5,727 nucleotides of DNA, taken from contig CALEQS010000067.1 of the NCBI GenBank assembly GCA_937907975.1, positions 1 to 5,727 of the forward strand, read 5' to 3'. This stretch comes from an uncultured Clostridia bacterium (GTDB lineage: Bacteria; Bacillota; Clostridia; Oscillospirales; Oscillospiraceae). The notes below the pieces were generated by a model. That model was not told the DNA's origin. It saw nothing but the letters and a program-made list of their open reading frames with translations, and ran no database searches. The translations under genes were made by a program, and so were the position numbers. Within the stretch, counting starts at the first letter, position 1, and each line of letters starts with the position of its first letter. This document shows, piece by piece, positions 1 through 4,816 of this stretch.

Positions 1-34
1 GTTGCTTCACATTATGCGTCGATTCGCGGATATT

Positions 35-57
35 TTATCCACATTTCATGTGGATAA
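35..57. promoter_or_regulatory. Inverted pair of perfect DnaA boxes (23-base interrupted palindrome)
   Basis: TTATCCACA at 35-43 and its exact inverse TGTGGATAA at 49-57 both match the consensus DnaA box TTATNCACA. With one extra paired base on each side of the centre, the element is a perfect palindrome with 10-base arms and a 3-base centre (TTC). DnaA is the replication initiator ATPase, which also acts as a transcription regulator through such 9-mers. Together with the third box at 86-94 this suggests part of an origin, a DnaA-titrating or reactivating locus, or a DnaA-regulated promoter. The neighbouring genes (no rpmH, dnaA or dnaN visible) do not identify it as oriC. As RNA it would form a hairpin, but no T-run follows on either strand, so it is not an intrinsic terminator. 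Confidence 0.6.
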
Positions 58-85
58 GCCTGTAAATAAGGTGCAAAACTCTTGG

Positions 86-94
86 TTATGCACA
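86..94 (+). promoter_or_regulatory. Third DnaA box
   Basis: TTATGCACA at 86-94 is a perfect match to TTATNCACA, 28 bases from the inverted pair at 35-57. A one-mismatch inverse copy (TGTAAATAA, 61-69) lies between them. Three exact boxes within 60 bases is far above the chance rate, which is well below one per window for a 9-mer with eight fixed bases. What the cluster does here is unknown. Confidence 0.55.
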
Positions 95-188
95 ATACAT
101 TCCGCCGCAGTCTCTTTCACATTATGTTCACAAAGCAGAGAGACCCGCCCGTGGCAAGCCGCTGGGTGCCCTCTCCTCGTATATGTAT

Positions 189-217
189 AGTATATCACCT
201 TTTCAGCTGATTGTCCA
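189..217 (-). promoter_or_regulatory. Extended -10 promoter reading leftward out of the window
   Basis: On the minus strand, TGGACA (212-217) is followed by a 17-base spacer and TATACT (189-194). TGA stands directly before the -10, giving the extended TGn motif. This is a close sigma-A/sigma-70 promoter match, with transcription expected to start near 182. No start codon with a ribosome binding site and an open frame follows within the window: the ATG codons downstream meet stops within a few codons. The product is therefore either a long leader for a gene beyond the left edge or an untranslated RNA. There is no clear terminator between the LOG gene stop at 254 and this promoter, so readthrough from that operon is also possible. 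Confidence 0.5.
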
Positions 218-253
218 AGTGAAAATATCACGAAATTTCAAGCATTTGCTGGC

Positions 254-802
254 TCAGTTCTGCGCATACCACGCCTCGATGGCGTCCAGCGCTTCCTCCG
301 CCGTGGAGCAGGTGCGGCTGACAGCGGCCCGCTCTGGGGGCAGAAATCCCTCGTCCACAAAGCGCTGATTCATCTGCTCAATGAGGTCGTAGTAGTGCTC
401 CATGTTAAAGAGCACCAGAGGTTTCTTCAGTTTGCCAAAGGAGGCCAGCTCATACATCTCATAATATTCATCCATGGTGCCGATGCCGCCGGGCAGAACG
501 ACAAAAGCATCGCCCAGCACGGAGAAAAGCCGCTTGCGCTCGGCCAGATCCCGGGTACGCACCACCCGGTGGCAGGGCTGGAACAGATCGTCTCCCTGAT
601 TCAGGAAATCCGGCGTGATGGCGGATACCTCGCCGCCCTCAGCGGCCACGCCCCGGGCCACAGCGCCCATGCAGCCGTGTTTGCCGCCGCCGAAGAGCAG
701 GCTGTGTCCACGCTTTGCCAGTGCCCTGCCAAAGTCCTCCGCACCCTTTCGGTAGTTTTCCGGGATCTTGTCCAGTGCCGCGCCATAAATGCAGATCTTC
801 AT
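254..802 (-). CDS. LOG family protein (TIGR00730-type phosphoribohydrolase)
   Basis: This is a complete 182-residue cytosolic Rossmann-fold protein of the LOG / 'lysine decarboxylase-like' family. Characterised members cleave nucleoside 5'-monophosphates (cytokinin ribotides, AMP) into free base and ribose 5-phosphate; the substrate here cannot be told from sequence. Visible family signatures are GGGKHGCMGAVA (residues 38-49), the arginine-lysine pair of the LAERK segment (R89, K90), and the defining PGGxGTxxE motif as PGGIGTMDE (104-112) with E112 as the expected catalytic acid. The length is normal for the family. The start is ATG, preceded by AAGGAGG about 7 bases upstream. The ribosome binding site nearly abuts the stop of the upstream MBL gene (13-base gap), so the two genes form an operon and LOG is probably translationally coupled. 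The old 'lysine decarboxylase' label should not be used. Confidence 0.93.
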   Translation of the reverse strand: MKICIYGAALDKIPENYRKGAEDFGRALAKRGHSLLFGGGKHGCMGAVARGVAAEGGEVSAITPDFLNQGDDLFQPCHRVVRTRDLAERKRLFSVLGDAFVVLPGGIGTMDEYYEMYELASFGKLKKPLVLFNMEHYYDLIEQMNQRFVDEGFLPPERAAVSRTCSTAEEALDAIEAWYAQN

Positions 803-815
803 GCTCGTTCCTCCT

Positions 816-1631
816 TCAGTTCAGTTGGATCACGTCCAGATCGTCCGGGACGTGCAGGTCTCCGCTGAAATACTGCCTGCCCTCGGCGGTATAAAGCGTC
901 CGCCGCTGGGTCAGATGGGTCTCCTCCGTGTGCCAGAGCACCAGATGGCGCACCCTCAGCCGCTGTGCCAACTCACAGGCCTCCCGCACCGTGCTGTGGT
1001 GCTTTTCATAGGGTTTGAACTTGTCCGCCTCGCTGTAAAGGCAGAATGCCTCGCTGAGCAGCCAGTCACTGCCGGATACATCCGCCAGATTCAGCTCGTT
1101 AAACGGCTCATCGCCCATACAGGTCAGCACCTGCTCATCGTGCAGAGTGAGCCGGAAGCCAAACTGCCTGGCCTTGGTGGAGTGGATGTCAAAAAAGCGC
1201 ACGCCCCATCCGGCGATCTCCCGCTCCTCGCAGTCCTCCACCGTCTCCAGCAGGATAAAATCTCCCAGCGCGGCGGCCTGCTCTGGCTGGAGCAGCAGCT
1301 TTGCCAGCGTCTCCACCAGTTCACAGAGTTCTCGGTGGGCATAAATCCGACACACGCCGGAGTAGCCGCCCCTTTGGTGCAGCTGCGCGATCATACGGAT
1401 GAGCCAGACCGCACCCAGCAGATGGTCGGTATGCTTGTGGGTCAGAAAAATATCATGAATGGCTGAGAGCGAGATGCCCGCCCGGTCCAGCTGGTGCAGA
1501 ATGCCGTTTCCGCCGCCGGCGTCCACCAGAAAGACCCGCTCCCCGCATCGAAGGGCAAAGCAGGTATTATAGCAGTTCTTCACCGTGGCGTTGCCGGTGC
1601 CCAGCACCACCAATTCTTCGGAATCAAACAT
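816..1631 (-). CDS. MBL-fold metallo-hydrolase, RNase Z-like
   Basis: This is a complete 271-residue metallo-beta-lactamase-fold hydrolase. The metal-binding signature HxHxDH is present as HKHTDH (H65, H67, D69, H70), after the usual 'LVDAGGG' strand (35-41). Further expected ligands follow: H150 in DIHST, D174 in CMGDE, and a C-terminal H234 in LWHTE, with KHHSTVREACELA (210-222) just before it. That order (HxHxDH, a His, GD, then H..eA..A....LvL.H) resembles the RNase Z / arylsulfatase-like branch, so a phosphodiesterase acting on RNA or small nucleotides is likely. It lacks an obvious tRNase Z exosite arm and could be a small-molecule hydrolase instead. There is no signal peptide or membrane segment. 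The start is ATG with GAGGTG 5-6 bases upstream. It is the first gene of an operon with the LOG protein, driven by the promoter at 1653-1681. Confidence 0.88.
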   Translation of the reverse strand: MFDSEELVVLGTGNATVKNCYNTCFALRCGERVFLVDAGGGNGILHQLDRAGISLSAIHDIFLTHKHTDHLLGAVWLIRMIAQLHQRGGYSGVCRIYAHRELCELVETLAKLLLQPEQAAALGDFILLETVEDCEEREIAGWGVRFFDIHSTKARQFGFRLTLHDEQVLTCMGDEPFNELNLADVSGSDWLLSEAFCLYSEADKFKPYEKHHSTVREACELAQRLRVRHLVLWHTEETHLTQRRTLYTAEGRQYFSGDLHVPDDLDVIQLN

Positions 1632-1652
1632 AAAAACACCTCTTTTGTTTTT

Positions 1653-1681
1653 ATTTTAGCACGCAGGAACAGAAAAAACAA
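1653..1681 (-). promoter_or_regulatory. Promoter of the MBL-LOG operon
   Basis: On the minus strand, TTGTTT (1676-1681), a 17-base spacer and TAAAAT (1653-1658) lie just upstream of the MBL gene, with TGC directly before the -10 (extended -10). The predicted start near 1646 gives a short 15-base leader carrying GAGGTG. The -35 hexamer sits within the T-run and the last stem bases of the terminator that ends the preceding cupin operon, so the two signals share DNA. Confidence 0.6.
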
Positions 1682-1708
1682 TGCGCGCCGAAAATTCCGG
1701 CGCGCATT
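1671..1708 (-). terminator. Intrinsic terminator of the ygiQ-microprotein-cupin operon
   Basis: Read on the minus strand, the sequence 10 bases after the cupin stop forms a perfect 11-base-pair GC-rich stem (1698-1708 with 1680-1690) closed by a 7-base loop. It is followed by GTTTTTTCTGTT, with the six T at 1673-1678. This is a textbook Rho-independent terminator for leftward transcription. The opposite strand has only a weak T-run (CATTCAATG) after the stem, so strong bidirectional function is not expected, and no rightward gene needs it. Confidence 0.88.
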
Positions 1709-1717
1709 CAATGAAAT

Positions 1718-2065
1718 TTAAACTTTGTTGATCGCCGCATAGACTGTCAACGGCTCCTCCCCGGCGCAGGCAATGCTGTGGCCGTGGCCGCTGAGACAGA
1801 TGCAGGAATCTCCGGCGCGGAGCGTAGTCTCTGTGCCGTCATCGTTGTAGGCAGCCGTGCCGCTCAGCACATGGATGATCTCCTCCTCACCCTCATGGGT
1901 GTGATAGCCCAGCGAACTGCCGGGGCGCAGCACCAGCTTGGCGATCAGCTTGAGCGGGCTCTCATATTCCCCGGCGTCCAGCACCCGGATGACCTCCACC
2001 GTGCCGGTGCCGCCCTTCATGTGCTCATTGAACTGGCGGGTGAGCTCCGCCTCCCGTTTGACCAT
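1718..2065 (-). CDS. Small single-domain cupin protein
   Basis: This is a complete 115-residue protein with one cupin beta-barrel. Motif 1, G(x5)HxH(x4)E(x6)G, is met by G49, H55, H57, E62 and G69. Motif 2, G(x5)PxG(x2)H, is met by G85, G93 and H96, with L91 in place of the usual proline. The metal-binding set of three His and one Glu is therefore intact, so a metal-dependent enzyme or a small-ligand binding protein is plausible. Nothing visible fixes the substrate, and the family is too broad for a specific name. The N-terminal 20 residues are charged and there is no signal peptide. The ATG start has AGGAGG about 9 bases upstream. It is the last gene of an operon, 33 bases after the microprotein, and is followed by the strong terminator at 1671-1708. 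Confidence 0.88.
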   Translation of the reverse strand: MVKREAELTRQFNEHMKGGTGTVEVIRVLDAGEYESPLKLIAKLVLRPGSSLGYHTHEGEEEIIHVLSGTAAYNDDGTETTLRAGDSCICLSGHGHSIACAGEEPLTVYAAINKV

Positions 2066-2098
2066 CGGACTCTCCTCCTCTTTATATCAGCAGACAGT

Positions 2099-2188
2099 TT
2101 ACCTTCTGGCATCCAGCCAGTAGTGCAGGAACTTGGCGGCATAAGCCACGATCAGAATGGCAGGTACCAGCGTCAGCAGTGATTTCAT
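2099..2188 (-). CDS. 29-residue single-helix membrane microprotein
   Basis: A short reading frame lies in the gap between ygiQ and the cupin gene. It starts with ATG at 2188, has AAGGAG 6-7 bases upstream, and ends with TAA at 2099. The ribosome binding site falls immediately after the ygiQ stop codon (14-base gap), so translation would be coupled to ygiQ. The peptide begins MKSLLTLVPAILIVAYAA: K2, then an uninterrupted hydrophobic run L4-A18, then an amphipathic end with K19, H22, Y23, W24, D26, R28 and R29. That is the layout of a single-pass inner-membrane microprotein, with the positive C-terminus probably cytoplasmic. There is no lipobox and no clear signal peptidase site. The function is unknown; it might anchor or modulate its operon partners. 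No codon statistics are possible at this length, so the support is the ribosome binding site, position and hydrophobic pattern. Confidence 0.65.
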   Translation of the reverse strand: MKSLLTLVPAILIVAYAAKFLHYWLDARR

Positions 2189-2202
2189 GCCTTGCTCCTT
2201 TC

Positions 2203-4251
2203 TTACCGGTGTCCGCGTCTGGGCGGACGGCTGTGCTCCTTTCGTTCTCTGCCGGGGCGGTCGCTGGAACCGTCCCGCTTCCCGGCGGTGGAATGGCCGC
2301 CGTTCTTACTATTTTTATTCTGTCTCCCGTCCCGGTGGTCCCGTTTTCCCGTGGACGATCTTCCGCCGGAGCGGTGCTGCTCTGCACGCTCCCTGGCCTG
2401 GCGCTTCTCCTGCCGCTCCAACTCCCACGGAGCCGGGCCGGCCTTGGGCCGGATCAGGCAGTTGGGCGTATAGCCGATCAGGTCGGTGCGCCCGGCCTTT
2501 TTCAGCGCTTCCATCACTAGTGCGTGCTTTTCCGGGCGTTTCCACTGGAGCAATGCCCGCTGGAGCGCCTTGTCATGGGGCGAACGGGCCACATAGACTG
2601 GCTTCATCGTCCGCGGGTCAATGCCAGTGTAGTACATACAGGTGGACAGCGTACCCGGAACCGGGTAGAAATCCTGCACCTGCTCAGGCTGACGGTGCAT
2701 CTGATTCAGATATTCTGCCAGCGCCACCGCATCCTCCAACGTGGAGCCGGGATGAGAGGACATCAGGTAGGGAACGAGGAACTGCTCTTTGCCCATCCTG
2801 TCGTTGAGCTGGCTGTACTTTTTCTGGAACCGCTCATAGACCTCAATATGCGGCTTGCCCATATAGTCCAGCACAGAGTCGATGCAGTGCTCCGGCGCCA
2901 CCTTGAGCTGGCCGCTGATGTGATACTTCACCAGCTCCCGGAAGAACTCGTCATTCTTATCCTCCAGCATATAGTCGAACCGAATGCCGGAGCGGACAAA
3001 CACCTTTTTGATCCCAGGAATGCCGCGCAGACGGCGCAGCAGATGGAGATAGGATGAGTGATCCGCGTCCAGATTGGGACAGGGCTGGGGCGCAAGGCAG
3101 TTCCGACCCTTGCACATCCCGCACTTGAGCTGTTTCTGGCAGGTCGGGTGGCGAAAATTTGCCGTGGGCCCGCCCACATCGTGGATATACCCCTTGAAAT
3201 CCGGCAGCTTGGTCAGCATCTCCACCTCCCGGACGATGCTCTCCTCGCTGCGGCAGGAGATCATGCGCCCCTGATGAAATGCAATGGCACAGAAGGAGCA
3301 GGCGCCCGCGCAGCCCCGGTTGTGGGTAACGGAGAAGCGCACCTCCTCGATGGCGGGCACGCCGCCCATGCTGTCGTACATCGGGTGGGGCAGGCGCATA
3401 TAGGGCAGCTCCGCCACATGGTCCAGCTCCGGGGTGGTCAGCGGCATAGCCGGGGGATTCACCACCAAAATACGGTTCTCATGGCGCTGCAGGATCGCCT
3501 TGCCCCGGATCGGATCGTGCTCGTCGTACTCGACTTTGTTTGCCTGAGCATAGGCCCGCTTGTCCTCCCGCACTTTCTCAAAGGAGTCCACCTCCACAAA
3601 GGGGTAGGCGCACTCGGCTTCCTCTCGCGCCGCAAAGGCACTTCCCTTCACGTCCCGGATCTTGCTGACAGGAATGCCCTTTTTGAGCCGCCGGGCGATC
3701 TCCAACGTGGCACGTTCGCCCATGCCGTAGACCAGCAGATCCGCCTGGGCGTCAAACAAAACACTGCGACGCACCTTGTCCTCCCAGTAGTCATAGTGGG
3801 CAAACCGGCGCAGGGATGCCTCCAATCCGCCGATGACAACGGGAATATCGCCAAACGCCTCCCGGACTTTATTCGCGTAGACGATGGTCGCCCGATCCGG
3901 CCGCAGGCCGGTCTTTCGCCCCGGGGAGTAAAGATCCTCACTGCGCCGCTTCTTCGCCGAGGTATAGTGGGCCACCATGGAGTCCAGATTTCCGCCGGAG
4001 ATAAACACACCCAGCTTTGGCTTGCCAAACTGAATAAAGTCATCGACCGTCCGCCAGTTGGGCTGAGCCAGCATACACACCCGGAATCCCGCGTCCTCCA
4101 GCACCCGGGAGATCACCGCCGCACCAAAGGTGGGGTGATCCACATAGGCGTCCGCCGTAATAAACAAGATGTCATAGCAGTACCAATCCCGGTCCAGCAT
4201 ATCCTGCTTGTTCACCGGCAGAAACTGCCGGAGCTTTTCCCGTTTTGCCAC
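2203..4251 (-). CDS. ygiQ: YgiQ family radical SAM protein (UPF0313)
   Basis: This is a complete 682-residue cytosolic protein of the YgiQ family, whose reaction is not established. Features in order: an N-terminal family domain with GGLEASLRRFAHYDYWEDKV (141-160), thought to be cobalamin-binding-like; the radical-SAM cluster motif CxxxCxxC at C314, C318 and C321, which would hold a [4Fe-4S] cluster for S-adenosylmethionine cleavage; a second cysteine group C371, C377, C380, C385 and C391; and the family segments VAPEHC (451-456) and FYPVPGTLSTCMYYTG (528-543). The last 75 or so residues are a charged, probably disordered Arg/Lys/Gly/Ser tail with a repeated STxGKRD-like element (about 632-638 and 654-660). 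The start codon is GTG, with AGGAGG 9 bases upstream (4261-4266); no better in-frame ATG fits the conserved N-terminus. It heads the operon with the microprotein and the cupin. The length is near the E. coli homologue, which is somewhat longer. Confidence 0.95.
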   Translation of the reverse strand: MAKREKLRQFLPVNKQDMLDRDWYCYDILFITADAYVDHPTFGAAVISRVLEDAGFRVCMLAQPNWRTVDDFIQFGKPKLGVFISGGNLDSMVAHYTSAKKRRSEDLYSPGRKTGLRPDRATIVYANKVREAFGDIPVVIGGLEASLRRFAHYDYWEDKVRRSVLFDAQADLLVYGMGERATLEIARRLKKGIPVSKIRDVKGSAFAAREEAECAYPFVEVDSFEKVREDKRAYAQANKVEYDEHDPIRGKAILQRHENRILVVNPPAMPLTTPELDHVAELPYMRLPHPMYDSMGGVPAIEEVRFSVTHNRGCAGACSFCAIAFHQGRMISCRSEESIVREVEMLTKLPDFKGYIHDVGGPTANFRHPTCQKQLKCGMCKGRNCLAPQPCPNLDADHSSYLHLLRRLRGIPGIKKVFVRSGIRFDYMLEDKNDEFFRELVKYHISGQLKVAPEHCIDSVLDYMGKPHIEVYERFQKKYSQLNDRMGKEQFLVPYLMSSHPGSTLEDAVALAEYLNQMHRQPEQVQDFYPVPGTLSTCMYYTGIDPRTMKPVYVARSPHDKALQRALLQWKRPEKHALVMEALKKAGRTDLIGYTPNCLIRPKAGPAPWELERQEKRQARERAEQHRSGGRSSTGKRDHRDGRQNKNSKNGGHSTAGKRDGSSDRPGRERKEHSRPPRRGHR

Positions 4252-4280
4252 GGTTCACCCCCTCCTCTCTTTTCGCAAAT

Positions 4281-4309
4281 ATTGTATCAGATTTCATGTG
4301 TTTCCGCAA
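4281..4309 (-). promoter_or_regulatory. Promoter of the ygiQ operon
   Basis: On the minus strand, TTGCGG (4304-4309), a 17-base spacer and TACAAT (4281-4286) lie in the 64-base gap upstream of ygiQ, with TGA directly before the -10 (extended -10). Transcription would start near 4274, leaving a leader of about 23 bases that contains AGGAGG. There is no terminator after the preceding 113-residue gene, so ygiQ may also receive readthrough from it. Confidence 0.55.
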
Positions 4310-4315
4310 CATTAC

Positions 4316-4657
4316 TTAAATTTCAGGCTCTCCAAATGCGGCGCGGAACCGGTCCTCTGGCAGTGGCTCCACTCTCCCGGAGCAGAGGCGCAGTGTGGCA
4401 TAGCTATCGTTCAGCCTTCCGACCCACATATTGTCATCCAGCCCCGCCCCCCAGAGGGCAGTCTCTTCGATCTCCCACTGGCGCGCCCCGCTTTGGTCGT
4501 AGCCATAGGCACGGCCAAAGATTTTGCCCTGTTCCGGCCGGCCTTCACAGCCAAACTCCGGCTCATCCACACGGCAGAGATAGTAGATCGGTACGAACTG
4601 CCCTTCCGGCAGAGCGATCCCCTCGGAAAATGCGTGTTTGATCTGTTGTTCATCCAT
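4316..4657 (-). CDS. Hypothetical protein, 113 residues
   Basis: I do not recognise the family. The preferred start is ATG at 4657, beginning MDEQQIKHAFSEG, with purine-rich GGGGAAAGGGGGTGG just upstream. An in-frame ATG 30 bases further up (4687) would put the ribosome binding site inside the gene and overlap the predicted promoter. The protein is acidic and soluble-looking, rich in aromatic residues (YY at 25-26, W61, W69, W78) and has no signal peptide or membrane helix. The middle reads as alternating strands (FGRAYGYD, RQWEIEETALWG, MWVGRLND), suggesting a small beta-rich fold. Three cysteines (C28, C37, C92) form no metal motif. It sits alone between its own promoter and the ygiQ promoter on the same strand. 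A gene is supported by the ribosome binding site, the promoter and normal GC-rich third positions. Confidence 0.75.
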   Translation of the reverse strand: MDEQQIKHAFSEGIALPEGQFVPIYYLCRVDEPEFGCEGRPEQGKIFGRAYGYDQSGARQWEIEETALWGAGLDDNMWVGRLNDSYATLRLCSGRVEPLPEDRFRAAFGEPEI

Positions 4658-4677
4658 AAAGCCACCCCCTTTCCCCC

Positions 4678-4706
4678 AGTGTAGCATCTTCTCCGCTTTA
4701 CCTCAA
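4678..4706 (-). promoter_or_regulatory. Promoter of the 113-residue gene
   Basis: On the minus strand, TTGAGG (4701-4706), a 17-base spacer and TACACT (4678-4683) are found with TGC just before the -10 (extended -10). The predicted start near 4671 leaves a leader of about 14 bases, made almost entirely of the purine-rich ribosome binding region. This supports the ATG at 4657 over the longer form. It is divergent from the kinase promoter about 75 bases to the right. Confidence 0.45.
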
Positions 4707-4744
4707 CCGGAATCAACTGGCTGAACCGCAGCTTTTTTCGTAAA

Positions 4745-4765
4745 TTGGTGCTTTTCTTTTGGTGC
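4745..4765 (+). repeat. TTGGTGC direct repeat upstream of the B6 kinase
   Basis: The 7-mer TTGGTGC occurs at 4745-4751 and 4759-4765, in the same orientation with starts 14 bases apart. The second copy overlaps the likely -35 region of the kinase promoter. Short direct repeats near B6 genes are used by MocR/PdxR-type regulators in other bacteria, but these copies do not match a consensus I can name, and 7 bases is short. A regulatory role is only a suggestion. Confidence 0.3.
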
Positions 4766-4785
4766 CTGTCTGTGTATAGTATAAT
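4757..4785 (+). promoter_or_regulatory. Promoter of the pyridoxamine kinase gene
   Basis: A perfect -10 TATAAT lies at 4780-4785, 31 bases before the start codon. The -35 is weak: TTTTGG (4757-4762) has the ideal 17-base spacer, while the better hexamer TTGGTG (4759-4764) has only 15. TATAGT at 4775-4780 is an overlapping alternative -10. A strong -10 with a poor -35 suits either an activator or a modest constitutive promoter. Confidence 0.5.
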
Positions 4786-4816
4786 TGTAATTTTATGTAG
4801 GAAAGCAGGCTTGGTC

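Larger units (their letters stand above)
6..126. repeat. 11-base direct repeat flanking the DnaA-box cluster
   Basis: The 11-mer TTCACATTATG occurs at 6-16 and again at 116-126, in the same orientation and 110 bases apart. The two copies bracket all three DnaA boxes of this intergenic region. Neither copy matches a DnaA box, and I do not recognise it as the site of a known regulator. It could be a protein-binding site used twice or a coincidence of AT-rich sequence. A chance 11-base repeat within 250 bases is unlikely (of the order of 1 percent) but not excluded. Confidence 0.4.

Noticed and set aside
35..57. The 23-base palindrome as a Rho-independent terminator
   Set aside because: The stem is AT-rich at its ends and no T-run follows on either strand. 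The exact DnaA-box matches explain it better.
1..253. A complete chromosomal origin (oriC)
   Set aside because: Only three boxes are visible, no dnaA/dnaN/rpmH neighbour is present, gene directions and base skew do not fit, and no clear unwinding element with DnaA-trio repeats could be identified. Kept as a DnaA-box cluster only.
789..1466. A 225-codon plus-strand frame opposite the MBL gene
   Set aside because: It is a shadow of the MBL gene, whose metal-binding motif HxHxDH and ribosome binding site are clear on the minus strand. The shadow product matches no family I know.
2082..2387. A 101-codon minus-strand frame overlapping the end of ygiQ and the microprotein
   Set aside because: It lies out of frame with both, has a low-complexity composition derived from the YgiQ tail, and lacks its own ribosome binding site. 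The 29-residue frame in the same gap is better supported.
3058..4641. A 527-codon open frame on the plus strand, opposite ygiQ
   Set aside because: It runs antisense through the clearly conserved YgiQ gene and crosses into the next gene. It has no recognisable domain, and its length is what GC-rich coding DNA gives on the opposite strand.
4720..4738. A plus-strand hairpin GCTG-AACCG-CAGC followed by six T
   Set aside because: The stem has only four base pairs and no plus-strand gene precedes it. It might block stray antisense transcription but is too weak to annotate as a terminator.
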